From an uncultured Maribacter sp. (GTDB taxonomy: Bacteria; Bacteroidota; Bacteroidia; Flavobacteriales; Flavobacteriaceae), in contig NZ_CANMDU010000009.1 in NCBI RefSeq assembly GCF_947496775.1, forward strand, positions 62,001 through 126,000: a stretch of DNA of 64,000 nt, given 5' to 3'. The position numbers and the translations under genes were made by a program. Of this stretch, positions 16,122 through 26,253 are shown piece after piece (positions within the stretch are counted from its first letter, which is position 1; the number at the start of each line of letters is the position of its first letter). The notes beneath the pieces were generated by a model. It saw only the letters and a program-made list of their open reading frames with translations, did no database searches and was not told the origin of the DNA.

Positions 16122-17099
16122 ATGGAAAACGATATTGAATTTAATAGTAGATTAAACTTAGAAGAACTAAAGACTAGTGTAGCGCAAATAAAAGCGGAAT
16201 TGTCTAAAGTAATTGTAGGGCAAAAACACATAGCAAACCTTTTAATTACGGCGCTTCTTGCAGAAGGCCATGTTTTGTTAGAAGGGGTTCCAGGTGTTGC
16301 AAAAACTATTACCGCTAAATTGTTAGCAAAATCTTTAGAAGTTGATTTTAGTAGAATTCAATTTACCCCAGATTTAATGCCGTCTGATGTATTAGGAACG
16401 TCTATTTTTAATTTGAAAACGTCCAATTTCGAGTTTAAAAAAGGTCCTATTTTTTCTAATATTATTTTAGTAGATGAAATAAATAGAGCGCCGGCAAAAA
16501 CTCAAGCAGCTTTGTTTGAGGTTATGGAGGAAAGGCAAGTTACTATGGATGGGGTTAAATATCCTTTAGAGGCCCCTTACATGATATTGGCAACGCAAAA
16601 TCCTATAGAGCAAGAAGGAACCTATCGCTTGCCGGAGGCGCAACTAGATCGTTTTTTATTTAAAATAACCATCGATTATCCCAATTTACAGGATGAGATT
16701 GAAATAATAACTAGAGAGCATCAACTAAAAACGACAAAGTTGGCCCAAATAACCAATAGTTTAAGCAAAGAGAAAATTATTGCTTATCAGGGGTTAATCT
16801 CTCAAGTAATTGTAGAGCCACATTTAATAAAATATATAGCAGAAATAATATTAAATACTCGTAATAACCCTTTCTTGTATTTAGGGGCTTCACCAAGAGC
16901 ATCTATTGCAGTATTAAAGGCTAGTAAGGCCTTTGCAGCGATAAATGGAAGAGATTTTGTTACTCCAGAAGATATTAAGCAAATTGCTATTCCTGTATTG
17001 CAGCACCGTGTAATAATTACGCCAGAAAGAGAAATGGAAGGAATAACGTCGGTTCAGATAATCAACGATATTTTACAAAGTGTAGAAATTCCTAAATAA
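16122..17099 (+). CDS. MoxR-type AAA+ ATPase
   Basis: A cytoplasmic ATPase of 325 residues that acts as a chaperone-like remodeler with DUF58/VWA partners. Walker A is GVPGVAKT at 55-62, Walker B is ILVDEINRAP with D118-E119, and sensor-type motifs ATQNPIEQEGTYRLPEAQ and LGASPRAS follow. This is the MRP subfamily pattern. It sits 9 bp before the DUF58 gene, the usual partner. The target protein is unknown; an envelope-maturation role is plausible from the membrane neighbours. Confidence 0.93.
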   Translation: MENDIEFNSRLNLEELKTSVAQIKAELSKVIVGQKHIANLLITALLAEGHVLLEGVPGVAKTITAKLLAKSLEVDFSRIQFTPDLMPSDVLGTSIFNLKTSNFEFKKGPIFSNIILVDEINRAPAKTQAALFEVMEERQVTMDGVKYPLEAPYMILATQNPIEQEGTYRLPEAQLDRFLFKITIDYPNLQDEIEIITREHQLKTTKLAQITNSLSKEKIIAYQGLISQVIVEPHLIKYIAEIILNTRNNPFLYLGASPRASIAVLKASKAFAAINGRDFVTPEDIKQIAIPVLQHRVIITPEREMEGITSVQIINDILQSVEIPK

Positions 17100-17108
17100 G
17101 GAAGATTC

Positions 17109-18482
17109 ATGGCCAAAAAGCAAACATCAGAATTTTCAAGAATGCCAGTCGTACAATTTTTTAAGAACTTGTTTTTAAACAATCGGTTTTTTTATGCGAT
17201 GTTTGGAATTATAGTACTTTTTGTACTGAGTTTTATTTTTCCAAGTTTGTTGGCACTTTCTAAATTCCTTCTTTTTGTTTTTGCGGTTTTAGTTTTGGTA
17301 GATGTTTTCGTTCTTTTTGGTACCAAAAGAGGAATCGAAGCCAGTAGAGAATTACCTGAGAAATTTTCTAATGGAGATGAGAATACAATTGCTGTAAACT
17401 TAGTTAATGGTTATTCTTTAAAAATGTACTGCTCGGTAATCGATGAATTGCCAATGCAATTTCAGCAACGCAATTTTAATAAGCGGGTAATAATTTCGGG
17501 AGGTAAAAAAGAGCAGCTAAATTATAAAGTAAGACCAGTAGAGAGGGGGGAGTATATTTTTGGTTTATTACATGTATATACTTCGAGTAAAATTGGTTTT
17601 GCAATGCGTCGATTTTCTTTTGGAGAATCGCAAATGGTGAAAACATACCCGAGTTTTTTACAATTAAAAAAGTACGATTTAATTTCTTTAAATCAGAGTA
17701 GTTTACAATTCGGAATAAAAAAAATTAGACGAATTGGAAATTCTTTTGAGTTTGAGCAGATTAAAGATTACGTACAAGGAGACAATATAAAAGATATTAA
17801 CTGGAAAGCCACGGCTAAAAGAAACCAGTTAATGGTTAATCAGTTCCAAGATGAGAAATCGCAACAAGTATATTCGATAATAGATAAAGGAAGGGTAATG
17901 AAAATGCCTTTTGAGAACCTTAGTTTGTTAGATTATGCCATAAATGCAGCATTGGTAATAAGTAGTGTTGTAGTTCGTAAACAGGATAAAGCTGGTATTT
18001 TTTCCTTTTCTAAAAAACCAGAAAATTTTGTAGTAGCAGAGCGTAGAAATGCGCAAATGAATTTGATTCAAGAATCTCTTTATAATGTAACTACCGATTA
18101 CAGTGAGTCTGATTTTGGGAATTTGTATGGACATATAAAGCGAAAAATAACAACTAGAAGTTTGTTATTACTGTATACAAATTTTGGTAGTTTAGATGCT
18201 GTTCATCGCCAAATGAATTATTTAAGGGCTATTAATAAAAGCCATATGTTGGTTGTGGTTTTCTTTAAAAATACAGAGTTAGAGTCTCTAAAAACACAAG
18301 AAGCTAAAAATACACAAGAAATTTTTGACAAAACTATCGCAGAAAAATTTAGCTATGATAAAAAATTAATAGTGGCTGAACTTAATAAATTTGGAATTCA
18401 AACTATTCTTACCGAACCACAAAATCTAACTATAGATACTATAAATAAGTATTTGGAAATAAAGGCTAAAGGGGTATTGTAG
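17109..18482 (+). CDS. DUF58 domain-containing membrane protein
   Basis: A 457-residue protein with two N-terminal membrane segments (about 33-50 and 54-72), a beta-rich exported segment, then the DUF58 block around 215-245 (FEQIKDYVQGDNIKDINWKA) and a VWA-like C-terminal half. DUF58 proteins pair with MoxR ATPases; here the gene directly follows one and closes the operon. The exact activity of the family is not established. No terminator of good quality was seen after it, although a T-rich stretch begins at 18486. Confidence 0.88.
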   Translation: MAKKQTSEFSRMPVVQFFKNLFLNNRFFYAMFGIIVLFVLSFIFPSLLALSKFLLFVFAVLVLVDVFVLFGTKRGIEASRELPEKFSNGDENTIAVNLVNGYSLKMYCSVIDELPMQFQQRNFNKRVIISGGKKEQLNYKVRPVERGEYIFGLLHVYTSSKIGFAMRRFSFGESQMVKTYPSFLQLKKYDLISLNQSSLQFGIKKIRRIGNSFEFEQIKDYVQGDNIKDINWKATAKRNQLMVNQFQDEKSQQVYSIIDKGRVMKMPFENLSLLDYAINAALVISSVVVRKQDKAGIFSFSKKPENFVVAERRNAQMNLIQESLYNVTTDYSESDFGNLYGHIKRKITTRSLLLLYTNFGSLDAVHRQMNYLRAINKSHMLVVVFFKNTELESLKTQEAKNTQEIFDKTIAEKFSYDKKLIVAELNKFGIQTILTEPQNLTIDTINKYLEIKAKGVL

Positions 18483-18614
18483 TTCATTTTTTAACATCTA
18501 TTTTTATTCCTGTTGTATACTGTTTTTAGGCTTGGTAAAAACTACGCTATAGTCTACCTTAGCAAATCCTAAAATTTAAAGTAATTTTTGTACTAACTAG
18601 GAGACTCAATTGCT

Positions 18615-19610
18615 ATGAAAAAGAATATTCAAGATTTATTAAAAGAACGAATTTTAGTGTTAGATGGGGCAATGGGAACTATGTTACAGCGCTATAAGTT
18701 TACAGAAGAAGATTTTCGCGGAGAACGTTTTAAAGATTGGAAATCACCTGTCCAAGGAAATAACGACTTGTTGTCTTTAACACAGCCTGAAGCTATTGCA
18801 GAAGTTCACAGAAAATATTTTGCTGCAGGAGCAGATATCGTAGAAACAAATACTTTTTCTAGTACTACCATTGCTATGGCAGATTATGACATGGAAGAAT
18901 TGGTGTATGATTTAAATTATGAATCTGCACGGATAGCAAAAATGGTTGCAGATGAGTTTACAGAAAAAGAACCTAATAAACCTCGTTATGTGGTTGGGAG
19001 TATAGGTCCTACTAACAAAACAGCAAGTATGTCTCCAGATGTAAATGATCCGGGGTATAGAGCTGTTTCTTTTGAGGAGTTACGAGTGGCATACAAACAG
19101 CAAGTAGAAGCTTTGTTAGATGGAGGAGCAGACCTTCTTATGGTAGAAACTATTTTTGATACTCTTAATGCAAAAGCAGCATTATTTGCAATTGAGGAAG
19201 TAAAAGAAGAACGTAGTATAGATGTGCCAATTATGGTAAGTGGAACCATAACGGATGCCTCAGGTAGAACGTTATCAGGGCAAACAGCAGAAGCATTTTT
19301 AATATCTGTATCTCATATTCCAATTTTATCTGTAGGTTTTAATTGCGCCTTAGGAGCGGATCAATTAGTACCGCACTTAGAAGTTGTTTCTGCAAAAACA
19401 AATCATGCAATATCGGCGCACCCTAATGCAGGTTTGCCAAATGCTTTTGGCGAGTATGATGAAACTCCAGAGCAAATGGCTTCTCAAATAAAGGAGTATG
19501 CAGAAAAAAATTTGGTAAACATTGTGGGAGGATGTTGTGGAACAACTCCAGAGCATATTTCAGCAATAGCAGAAGTAGTAAAAGCATATAAACCTAGGCA
19601 AGTATCATAA
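18615..19610 (+). CDS. metH: Methionine synthase, homocysteine-binding subunit (split MetH, N-terminal part)
   Basis: A 331-residue homocysteine S-methyltransferase domain corresponding to the first module of cobalamin-dependent MetH. It starts with [11 protein letters not shown]. The zinc ligands are C244 ([10 protein letters not shown]) and C307-C308 ([11 protein letters not shown]). The sequence ends cleanly after this module with its own stop, and the folate, B12 and activation modules are encoded two genes downstream. A split MetH is common in Bacteroidetes, so this is an intact gene rather than a frameshift. It is first in the methionine/one-carbon operon. Confidence 0.93.
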   Translation: MKKNIQDLLKERILVLDGAMGTMLQRYKFTEEDFRGERFKDWKSPVQGNNDLLSLTQPEAIAEVHRKYFAAGADIVETNTFSSTTIAMADYDMEELVYDLNYESARIAKMVADEFTEKEPNKPRYVVGSIGPTNKTASMSPDVNDPGYRAVSFEELRVAYKQQVEALLDGGADLLMVETIFDTLNAKAALFAIEEVKEERSIDVPIMVSGTITDASGRTLSGQTAEAFLISVSHIPILSVGFNCALGADQLVPHLEVVSAKTNHAISAHPNAGLPNAFGEYDETPEQMASQIKEYAEKNLVNIVGGCCGTTPEHISAIAEVVKAYKPRQVS

Positions 19611-19620
19611 TTTTGTTGAA

Positions 19621-19902
19621 ATGATTATTGAAATAGCAGAATTGAAGATTAAAGATGGAATGTCTGGAGATTTTGAAGAGAATTTTAAAAAAGCTGAATT
19701 GATAATTTCATCAATGAAAGGGTATATTTCTCATCAAATGAAAAAATGTATTGAAGAAGAAAATCAATATTTATTATTAGTTAAATGGGAGACCTTAGAA
19801 GATCACGAAATAGGGTTTAGGAAAAGTGAAAAATATCAAGAATGGAAAAAGTTGTTACATCATTTTTATGAGCCTTTTCCAAAAGTATTACATTATAAAT
19901 GA
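19621..19902 (+). CDS. Small antibiotic-biosynthesis-monooxygenase (ABM)-like protein
   Basis: A 93-residue single-domain protein with the ABM/ferredoxin-like alpha-beta fold pattern: [21 protein letters not shown], a central GYISHQMKK strand, then [25 protein letters not shown], the usual region before the last helix. Such proteins are small dimeric oxygenases or stress proteins of varied and often unknown substrate. It lies 10 bp after the first metH gene and overlaps the second by 4 bp (ATGA), so translational coupling is likely. Why it sits inside a split methionine synthase is unknown. Confidence 0.72.
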   Translation: MIIEIAELKIKDGMSGDFEENFKKAELIISSMKGYISHQMKKCIEEENQYLLLVKWETLEDHEIGFRKSEKYQEWKKLLHHFYEPFPKVLHYK

Positions 19903-22589
19903 GCAACCAAAAGCCAAAATATTTAAAATTAAGTGGACTAGAACCTTTGGTTCTATCTGCAGAAACTAACTTTATAAATGTTGGTGAACGTACCAATGTT
20001 GCAGGGTCTAAGAAATTTTTACGCTTAATAAAAGAAGAAAAATTTGAAGAGGCTTTAGATGTAGCTCGTAATCAGGTAGAAGGTGGAGCCCAGATTATAG
20101 ATATTAATATGGATGACGGACTTATCGATGGCAAGGAGGCTATGGTTAAGTTTTTAAACCTAGTTATCGCAGAACCAGACATTGCGAGGGTACCTATTAT
20201 GATAGATAGCTCTAAATGGGATATTATTGAAGCAGGTCTGCAAGTTGTTCAAGGAAAATGTGTTGTAAATTCTATTAGTTTAAAAGAAGGGAAGGAACAA
20301 TTTATTCATCAAGCAAAGCTTATAAAAAGATATGGAGCAGCCGTAATTGTAATGGCTTTTGATGAGGTTGGGCAAGCCGATAATTATGAACGTAGGTTAG
20401 AAATATCCAAACGATCTTACGATATCTTAGTAAATGAAGTGAATTTTGCTCCAGAAGATATCATATTCGATTTAAATATATTTCCTGTGGCAACAGGAAT
20501 GGATGAGCATAAGCTAAATGCAATAGATTTTATAGAGGCAACAAGGTGGGTAAAAGAAAATTTACCACATTGTAGTGTTAGTGGAGGGGTAAGTAATGTC
20601 TCTTTTAGTTTTAGAGGAAACAATCCTGTTAGGGAAGCTATGCATTCTGTATTCTTGTATCATGCTATCCAAGCAGGAATGAATATGGGTATTGTTAACC
20701 CAGCTATGCTAGAGGTTTATGATGATATTCCTAAAGATTTATTAGAGCATGTAGAAGATGTTATTCTTAATAGAAGAGAAGATGCTACAGAGCGTTTGTT
20801 AGATTTTGCAGAATCTGTAGTAGGTAAAGCAAAAGAAAGTAAGGTAGATTTATCTTGGAGAGAAGAGCCTTTACAGAATAGAGTTACCAGAGCTTTAGTA
20901 AAAGGGATAGATCAATATGTTGTAGAAGATATAGAAGAAGCTCGTTTAAGCGTAGGTAAACCTATTGAAGTAATAGAAGGCCATTTAATGACTGGGATGA
21001 ATGTTGTTGGTGATCTCTTTGGGAGTGGTAAAATGTTTCTGCCGCAGGTAGTAAAATCTGCCCGAGTGATGAAAAAAGCAGTAGCCTATTTGTTACCTTA
21101 TATTGAAGAGGAAAAACTTAAAAATCCACAAGTTGGGGATTCAAAAGGGAATGGTAAAATATTAATGGCGACTGTAAAAGGGGATGTTCATGATATTGGT
21201 AAAAATATTGTAAGCGTAGTGCTGGCTTGTAATAATTACGAGATAGTAGATATGGGGGTAATGGTGCCTCCAGAGCAAATCATTAATAAAGCTAAAGAAG
21301 AAAATGTTGATATTATTGGTCTAAGTGGGCTAATAACACCGTCTTTAGATGAGATGGTTTTCCTCGCCAAAGAAATGGAGAGGCAAAATTTCTCAGTTCC
21401 ATTACTTATTGGAGGGGCAACTACAAGCAAGGCACATACCGCTGTAAAAATTGATCCTCAATATAGTAACGCCGTGGTGCACGTTAATGATGCTTCTAGA
21501 GCGGTTACAGTAGTTGGTGATTTGTTGCATGAAGAGAATTCAAAAAAATATAAGGACGGTATTAAACTCGATTACGAAGAGTTTAGGGATAAGTTTTTAA
21601 AGAGAACAAAGAAAAAGGAATATAAAACTATTGTAGAAGCTAGAGAGAATAGTTTTAAAATAGATTGGAATGCATCTAAAATAATAAAGCCAAATCAATT
21701 AGGAATTCAGGTTATAGAAGATATTTCTTTAAAGAAACTAGAACCTTATATAGATTGGTCTCCATTTTTTAGAGGATGGGAATTACATGGAAAGTATCCA
21801 GCCATTTTATCGGATGACGTTGTAGGAGAACAGGCGACTGAGTTGTTTGCTGATGCCCAACAAATGCTACAGAAGATATTCAAGGAAAAACTATTTAAAG
21901 CTAGAGCCATATTTGGTCTGTTTCCTGCAAATACGGTTGGGGTAGATGATATAGAAGTTACCCATGCTGATAGAACATTTGTATTTAGAACACTACGTCA
22001 GCAGCTAAAACGTAGGGAAGGAGTGCCCGACTATGCCTTAGCAGATTTTATAGCTCCAAAGAGTACAGGGAAGCAAGATTATATAGGAACTTTTTGTGTT
22101 AGCACCGGTTTTGGTGTAGATGAAATTGCAGATGCGTATAAAAAGGATTTAGACGATTATAATTCCATTTTAATTAAAGCACTAGCAGATCGTTTGGCAG
22201 AAGCTTATGCGGAGTATTTACATAAAGAAGTACGTGTAAATTATTGGGGATACGCAGCAGATGAGTCTTTAGAAAATGAAGATTTAATAAACGAATCTTA
22301 TAAAGGTATTAGGCCAGCTCCTGGGTACCCAGCATGTCCAGACCATTTAGAAAAATTAACTATTTGGGAAATGTTAAATGTAGAGAAAGAGATTGGTGTT
22401 AAGTTAACAGAAAGTTTAGCAATGTGGCCGGCGGCTAGTGTTAGTGGTTATTATTTTGCTAATGAAGAAGCTCGTTATTTTGGTTTAGGAAAAATAAAGG
22501 AAGATCAAGTAGGAGACTTTGCAAAACGAAAAGGAATGTCATTAGAAGAAGCAACGAAATGGTTAGCAACAAATATTTCGGATGAGTAA
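19899..22589 (+). CDS. metH: Methionine synthase, folate/cobalamin/activation subunit (split MetH, C-terminal part)
   Basis: An 896-residue protein that transfers the methyl group from methyl-tetrahydrofolate to homocysteine through cobalamin. The modules in order are: pterin-binding domain (about 20-290, [11 protein letters not shown]), cobalamin cap (about 310-410), B12 domain with the base-off motif GDVHDIGK (H431 as lower cobalt ligand) and the SAM-dependent reactivation domain (about 570-896, [12 protein letters not shown]). It starts by a 4-bp ATGA overlap with the ABM gene. Together with the 18615 gene it reconstitutes full-length MetH. Confidence 0.96.
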   Translation: MSNQKPKYLKLSGLEPLVLSAETNFINVGERTNVAGSKKFLRLIKEEKFEEALDVARNQVEGGAQIIDINMDDGLIDGKEAMVKFLNLVIAEPDIARVPIMIDSSKWDIIEAGLQVVQGKCVVNSISLKEGKEQFIHQAKLIKRYGAAVIVMAFDEVGQADNYERRLEISKRSYDILVNEVNFAPEDIIFDLNIFPVATGMDEHKLNAIDFIEATRWVKENLPHCSVSGGVSNVSFSFRGNNPVREAMHSVFLYHAIQAGMNMGIVNPAMLEVYDDIPKDLLEHVEDVILNRREDATERLLDFAESVVGKAKESKVDLSWREEPLQNRVTRALVKGIDQYVVEDIEEARLSVGKPIEVIEGHLMTGMNVVGDLFGSGKMFLPQVVKSARVMKKAVAYLLPYIEEEKLKNPQVGDSKGNGKILMATVKGDVHDIGKNIVSVVLACNNYEIVDMGVMVPPEQIINKAKEENVDIIGLSGLITPSLDEMVFLAKEMERQNFSVPLLIGGATTSKAHTAVKIDPQYSNAVVHVNDASRAVTVVGDLLHEENSKKYKDGIKLDYEEFRDKFLKRTKKKEYKTIVEARENSFKIDWNASKIIKPNQLGIQVIEDISLKKLEPYIDWSPFFRGWELHGKYPAILSDDVVGEQATELFADAQQMLQKIFKEKLFKARAIFGLFPANTVGVDDIEVTHADRTFVFRTLRQQLKRREGVPDYALADFIAPKSTGKQDYIGTFCVSTGFGVDEIADAYKKDLDDYNSILIKALADRLAEAYAEYLHKEVRVNYWGYAADESLENEDLINESYKGIRPAPGYPACPDHLEKLTIWEMLNVEKEIGVKLTESLAMWPAASVSGYYFANEEARYFGLGKIKEDQVGDFAKRKGMSLEEATKWLATNISDE

Positions 22590-22590
22590 T

Positions 22591-22827
22591 ATGAAAAAAT
22601 ATATTGAAGTTTCTTTAGGTAGTTATAGTGTTAGCCATGGATATGATGCTAATAATAAGGAAATAATGGAGGACTTTGTTGTAGATGGTTTTTCAAAAAA
22701 AATAGTAGCTGTAAATCGAATAAAATCGGTTAGTGATAAGTATATTTTGACAGACTATTTAGATGGTAGGTGGATATATTGGGAGTATAAAGAGAGCTAT
22801 AGCGCTGTTAAATCTATGCTGCTATAA
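22591..22827 (+). CDS. Small hypothetical protein
   Basis: A protein of 78 residues from the ATG at 22591; an in-frame ATG at 22582 overlapping the metH stop would give 81. It reads as a small soluble beta-rich protein (KKYIEVSLGSYSVSHG; YILTDYLDGRWIYWEYK). I recognise no family. It lies tightly between metH and the DinB-like gene, which argues for a real gene in the operon, although its length and lack of a known family leave some doubt. Confidence 0.55.
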   Translation: MKKYIEVSLGSYSVSHGYDANNKEIMEDFVVDGFSKKIVAVNRIKSVSDKYILTDYLDGRWIYWEYKESYSAVKSMLL

Positions 22828-22852
22828 CTAAAATATATTGTTTTACAGTGAT

Positions 22853-23329
22853 ATGGATATAAAGAGTTTGGTAGAGGAAAGTAAAGGGTTATATAATGGG
22901 GAGCCGTGGTTTGGAACTTCTATTATGGGTTCTTTGAAAAATATTTCTCCTGAATTCTGGAATTTAAGACCAGAAAATACTTCAAACTCTATAGCATCTA
23001 TTGTTTATCATATGATAAATTGGAGAGGTTTTGTAATTGAAAAATTAAAAGAAAACGCTTCTTTTGATATTGAATTGGAAACGAAAGAAGATTGGAGGGA
23101 AAACGTTTCAGTATCCAATGAGGAAGAGAAAAAGGAAATATTAGCAGAACTAAGAGCTTCTCAAGAAGAATTAGAAAAATTAATTCTCGAAAAGAAGGTA
23201 TCTTGGTTAAAAGAAAATACAGTAGGTAAAAAGTACACCAATAGCTATATGTTGCATGGAATATTACAACACGATGCTTATCATTTGGGGCAAATTAACT
23301 TAATCAGAAGTCAATTAAGAAAAGTATAA
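22853..23329 (+). CDS. DinB-like metal-dependent four-helix protein
   Basis: A 158-residue protein from the ATG at 22853; a TTG at 22838 is less likely. The DinB/YfiT superfamily pattern is visible: a first helix, SIASIVYHMINWRGFVIEKL (first metal-binding His), then near the end HGILQHDAYHLGQINLIR, with the closing HxxxH pair. These proteins are often thiol-dependent transferases or hydrolases, but substrates are usually unknown. It sits inside the methionine operon, 21 bp before metF. A thiol-related role would fit, but that is inference. Confidence 0.8.
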   Translation: MDIKSLVEESKGLYNGEPWFGTSIMGSLKNISPEFWNLRPENTSNSIASIVYHMINWRGFVIEKLKENASFDIELETKEDWRENVSVSNEEEKKEILAELRASQEELEKLILEKKVSWLKENTVGKKYTNSYMLHGILQHDAYHLGQINLIRSQLRKV

Positions 23330-23350
23330 TACGGAAATAAGTTTAGAGTA

Positions 23351-24304
23351 ATGAAAGTAACAGATCACATTAGTAACGCACAGGGAAAAACATTATTTTC
23401 TTTTGAAATAGTACCTCCGGTAAAAGGGAAAAACATTCAGGAATTATATAATAATATAGACCCTTTAATGGAGTTTAATCCTCCTTTTATAGATGTTACT
23501 ACCTCTCGCGAGGAATATGTATATGTTAATAAAGAAGGTTTGTTAGATAAGAAAATAACACGTATGCGTCCGGGGACTGTTGGTATTTGTGCATCTATTA
23601 AGCATAAGTATAATGTAGATACTGTACCTCATGTTCTTTGTGGAGGGTTTACAAAGGAAGAAACAGAATATGTTCTTGTAGATTGTCAATATTTAGGGAT
23701 AGATAATGTTATGGCATTGCGAGGAGATGCTATGAGAGAAGAGCAGTATTTTACTCCAGCCAAGGGTGGGCATACCTATGCTACTCAGCTTGTTTCACAA
23801 ATTCAAAATTTAAATTCTGGCCAATATTTACATGATGATACTCCGATGGAGAATAATGCTGATTTTTGTATTGGTGTGGCGGGTTATCCGGAAAAACATT
23901 TGGAGGCTCCTTCTTTGCAATCTGATTTAAAAAGATTAAAAGAAAAGGTAGATGCTGGTGCAGATTATGTAGTTACGCAAATGTTTTTTGATAATCAAAA
24001 GTACTTTGAGTTTGTGGAGGCAGCAAAAAAAATGGGAATTAATGTGCCTATTATACCAGGTATAAAGCCTATGGCGGTGAAAAGGCATTTACAATTATTA
24101 CCACAGGTATTTAAAATAGATTTACCGCAAGATTTAATTGATGCCGTAGATAATTGCGAAAACAATAAGGCAGTTAGGCAAGTCGGAATAGAATGGGCAA
24201 TACAACAATCTAAAGAATTAAAGAAGGCTGGTGTTCCTGTATTACATTATTATTCTATGGGGAAATCAGATAACGTATACTCAATTGCAAAAGAGTTGTT
24301 TTAA
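23351..24304 (+). CDS. metF: Methylenetetrahydrofolate reductase
   Basis: FAD enzyme that reduces 5,10-methylene- to 5-methyl-tetrahydrofolate, the methyl donor for the MetH proteins encoded just upstream. It has 317 residues. The landmarks FSFEIVPPVKG near 16-26 (catalytic Glu of the EFFPP-like block), LRGD (VMALRGDA) and AGADYVVTQMFFDNQKYFEF with TQ.FFD are all present. It starts 21 bp after the DinB-like gene and probably ends the operon. A small inverted repeat lies downstream, without a clean T-run. Confidence 0.95.
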   Translation: MKVTDHISNAQGKTLFSFEIVPPVKGKNIQELYNNIDPLMEFNPPFIDVTTSREEYVYVNKEGLLDKKITRMRPGTVGICASIKHKYNVDTVPHVLCGGFTKEETEYVLVDCQYLGIDNVMALRGDAMREEQYFTPAKGGHTYATQLVSQIQNLNSGQYLHDDTPMENNADFCIGVAGYPEKHLEAPSLQSDLKRLKEKVDAGADYVVTQMFFDNQKYFEFVEAAKKMGINVPIIPGIKPMAVKRHLQLLPQVFKIDLPQDLIDAVDNCENNKAVRQVGIEWAIQQSKELKKAGVPVLHYYSMGKSDNVYSIAKELF

Positions 24305-24356
24305 ATAAAAAAAATATCTATTCAAAAGAATAGAAAAAAGACTAGTCTCAAATTCC

Positions 24357-24364
24357 TATTTTTG
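24357..24364 (+). promoter_or_regulatory. -7 promoter box of the PagL-like gene
   Basis: TATTTTTG matches TAnnTTTG exactly and ends 6 bp before the ATG at 24371. The transcript would therefore be nearly leaderless. No -33 box of good quality was found. Confidence 0.45.
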
Positions 24365-24370
24365 CGGTTT

Positions 24371-25471
24371 ATGAGACTAGTTTTCTTTTTAGTTACAGTA
24401 CTATCTTTTTTTTCTTGTTTGTCACAAGAAGAGAAACTTGCAAAAAAATACACCATTGATGCTAGTCCATTTTATGGTTCTGTACTGCGGCATAATCCAA
24501 GTATATCGCACTTAATTACGAATCATCCAGATGGTGTTATTTTAAGTTTTAATAAAAAAACCTTTGGGCAAGAAGAATGGGAGCGGGCTTATAATTATCC
24601 AGATGTTGGGTATTCGTTCATATATCAGAATATGAATAATAGTACTTTAGGAGAACATTATGGGGTTTTTCTACATTATAGTTTGTATTATTTAAAAAGA
24701 AACTTGCAATTAAGAATAGGGCCAGGAATATCGTATAATACGAATCCTTATGACAAGGAAACTAACTTTAGAAACAATGCGTACGGAACCTCCATTATGG
24801 CCTCAGTTTATTTTATGCTAAACTATCACAAAGAAAATATTTATAAAGGCTTAGGTTTTAAAGCAGGACTTTCTTTAATTCATTATTCTAATGGAAGTTT
24901 TAAATCCCCTAACACCTCTACAAATACTTTGGCTTTTAATGCAGGGTTTGTTTATGATTTGAGTGGAGGTAAAGAAATACCCTATAAAGAAAAAGTTACA
25001 AAGTTAAAGTTTAAAGAATCAGTAAAATATAATGTAGCGTTAAGAGCAGGAATTAATAGCAGTGATGTGGAAGGAATGGGGCAATACCCTTTTTACGTTG
25101 TGTCTGCTTATGCAGACAAGCGCATTGGTAGAAAAAGTGCTTTTCATTTTGGAACGGACATTTTCTTTTCTAGATTTTTAAAAGAGTATATACGTTTTCA
25201 AAGTATTTCCTTTCCCGAAAATAATGTTTCGGCAGATACAGATTATAAGCGAGTTGGTGTATTTGTGGGTCATGAGCTGTTTATTAATAAATTGTCAGTT
25301 ACTACGCAACTGGGCTATTATGTATATTATCCTTTCGATTTTGAAGGTAGAATGTATAATAGGTTAGGTTTAAAAAGATATTTAGGAGATAAAGTATTTG
25401 CTGAATTTACCCTAAAGTCTCATGCTGCTAATGCCGAAGCTTTTGAGTTTGGAGTAGGGCTTCGGTTTTAA
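24371..25471 (+). CDS. Outer-membrane acyloxyacyl hydrolase / PagL-like lipid A deacylase
   Basis: A 366-residue exported beta-barrel-like protein. The start is the ATG at 24371; a TTG at 24362 lies inside the promoter box. The signal sequence is MRLVFFLVTVLSFFSCLSQ. Alternating beta strands run throughout and the protein ends in GVGLRF, an outer-membrane-type C-terminus. H171-x-S173 in LIHYSNGSF matches the His-x-Ser active-site pattern of PagL lipid A 3-O-deacylase. This suggests lipid A remodelling. The last 160 residues look like a further barrel portion, making the protein longer than PagL. Confidence 0.75.
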   Translation: MRLVFFLVTVLSFFSCLSQEEKLAKKYTIDASPFYGSVLRHNPSISHLITNHPDGVILSFNKKTFGQEEWERAYNYPDVGYSFIYQNMNNSTLGEHYGVFLHYSLYYLKRNLQLRIGPGISYNTNPYDKETNFRNNAYGTSIMASVYFMLNYHKENIYKGLGFKAGLSLIHYSNGSFKSPNTSTNTLAFNAGFVYDLSGGKEIPYKEKVTKLKFKESVKYNVALRAGINSSDVEGMGQYPFYVVSAYADKRIGRKSAFHFGTDIFFSRFLKEYIRFQSISFPENNVSADTDYKRVGVFVGHELFINKLSVTTQLGYYVYYPFDFEGRMYNRLGLKRYLGDKVFAEFTLKSHAANAEAFEFGVGLRF

Positions 25472-25480
25472 AAAATAGAA

Positions 25481-26236
25481 ATGAAAAAGGGTAATTGTAT
25501 ATTCGTTTTGGTATTGATTTTGAACTTTGCATGTACTTCTTCAAGTGCTCCAGATTGTTTTCAGGCAGCAGGAATTATTGGTAAAGAAGAGATAATCGTA
25601 TCTGAGTTTAATAAGATTACTGTTTTCGAAAATATAGAGCTTATACTTAAGCAAGGAGAACAGAAGGTGGAAATAGAAACGGGAGAGTTTTTAAAAGAAG
25701 AAGTCTTTGCCGTAGTTGAAGATGGGAGATTAGTGCTGAGAGATGAGAATAACTGCAATTTTGTTAGAGATTATGGAGTTACTAAAATTTATGTAACCGC
25801 TCCAAATATTACAGAAATACGAAGTAGTACAAGTTGGCCAATTAGAAATGAAGGCGAATTGTCCTTTAGTAATTTAGTATTACTTTCAGAAAGTTACGGA
25901 GAACCGAAGGCAGATACAACCGATGGAGAATTTATTTTAAAAGTAAATACCAATAATCTTTCGGTGGTAGTAAACGGGAATTCTTTCTTTAAATTAAGCG
26001 GTGCTACGGAAAATTTAAATGTAACAATTGCTTCTGGAGATTCTAGAATGGAAATGGAAAATCTTATAGCAAAGAATGTTATGTTTAATCATAGAGGTTC
26101 TAATGATTTTTTGGTTTACCCAGTAGAAGCATTAAGTGGTATACTACGAGGCACAGGAGATGTAAGGAGTTTTAATGAGCCTACAAATGTTTCGGTGGAA
26201 ACCTTATATACCGGTAGTTTAATTTTTGAAGACTAA
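25481..26236 (+). CDS. DUF2807 (head GIN domain) lipoprotein
   Basis: A 251-residue predicted lipoprotein with signal MKKGNCIFVLVLILNFAC and lipobox cysteine C18. The rest is beta-helical and fits the DUF2807 putative auto-transporter adhesin/head-GIN family: FNKITVFENIELILKQGE at the start, then short repeated strands (NNLSVVVNGNSFFKLSG, ENLNVTIASGDSRMEMENL, GILRGTGDVRSF). It follows the PagL-like gene by 9 bp. Anchoring in the outer membrane is expected; the ligand is unknown. Confidence 0.82.
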   Translation: MKKGNCIFVLVLILNFACTSSSAPDCFQAAGIIGKEEIIVSEFNKITVFENIELILKQGEQKVEIETGEFLKEEVFAVVEDGRLVLRDENNCNFVRDYGVTKIYVTAPNITEIRSSTSWPIRNEGELSFSNLVLLSESYGEPKADTTDGEFILKVNTNNLSVVVNGNSFFKLSGATENLNVTIASGDSRMEMENLIAKNVMFNHRGSNDFLVYPVEALSGILRGTGDVRSFNEPTNVSVETLYTGSLIFED

Positions 26237-26253
26237 AAAAGGAAAGGGCTCCT

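Noticed and set aside
18483-18614. A SAM or cobalamin riboswitch before the methionine operon
   Set aside because: I looked for the conserved cores of known SAM and cobalamin riboswitches and saw none. The region is AT-rich without a stable paired core. A covariance-model search would be decisive.
18615-22589. Split methionine synthase as a frameshifted or broken gene
   Set aside because: Each half has its own start and stop, complete modules and intact motifs, and a third gene lies between them. This is a natural gene split, not a mutation.
24318-24333. Inverted repeat CTATTC-AAAA-GAATAG after metF as a terminator
   Set aside because: The stem is only 6 AT-rich pairs and is followed by As rather than Ts on the + strand.
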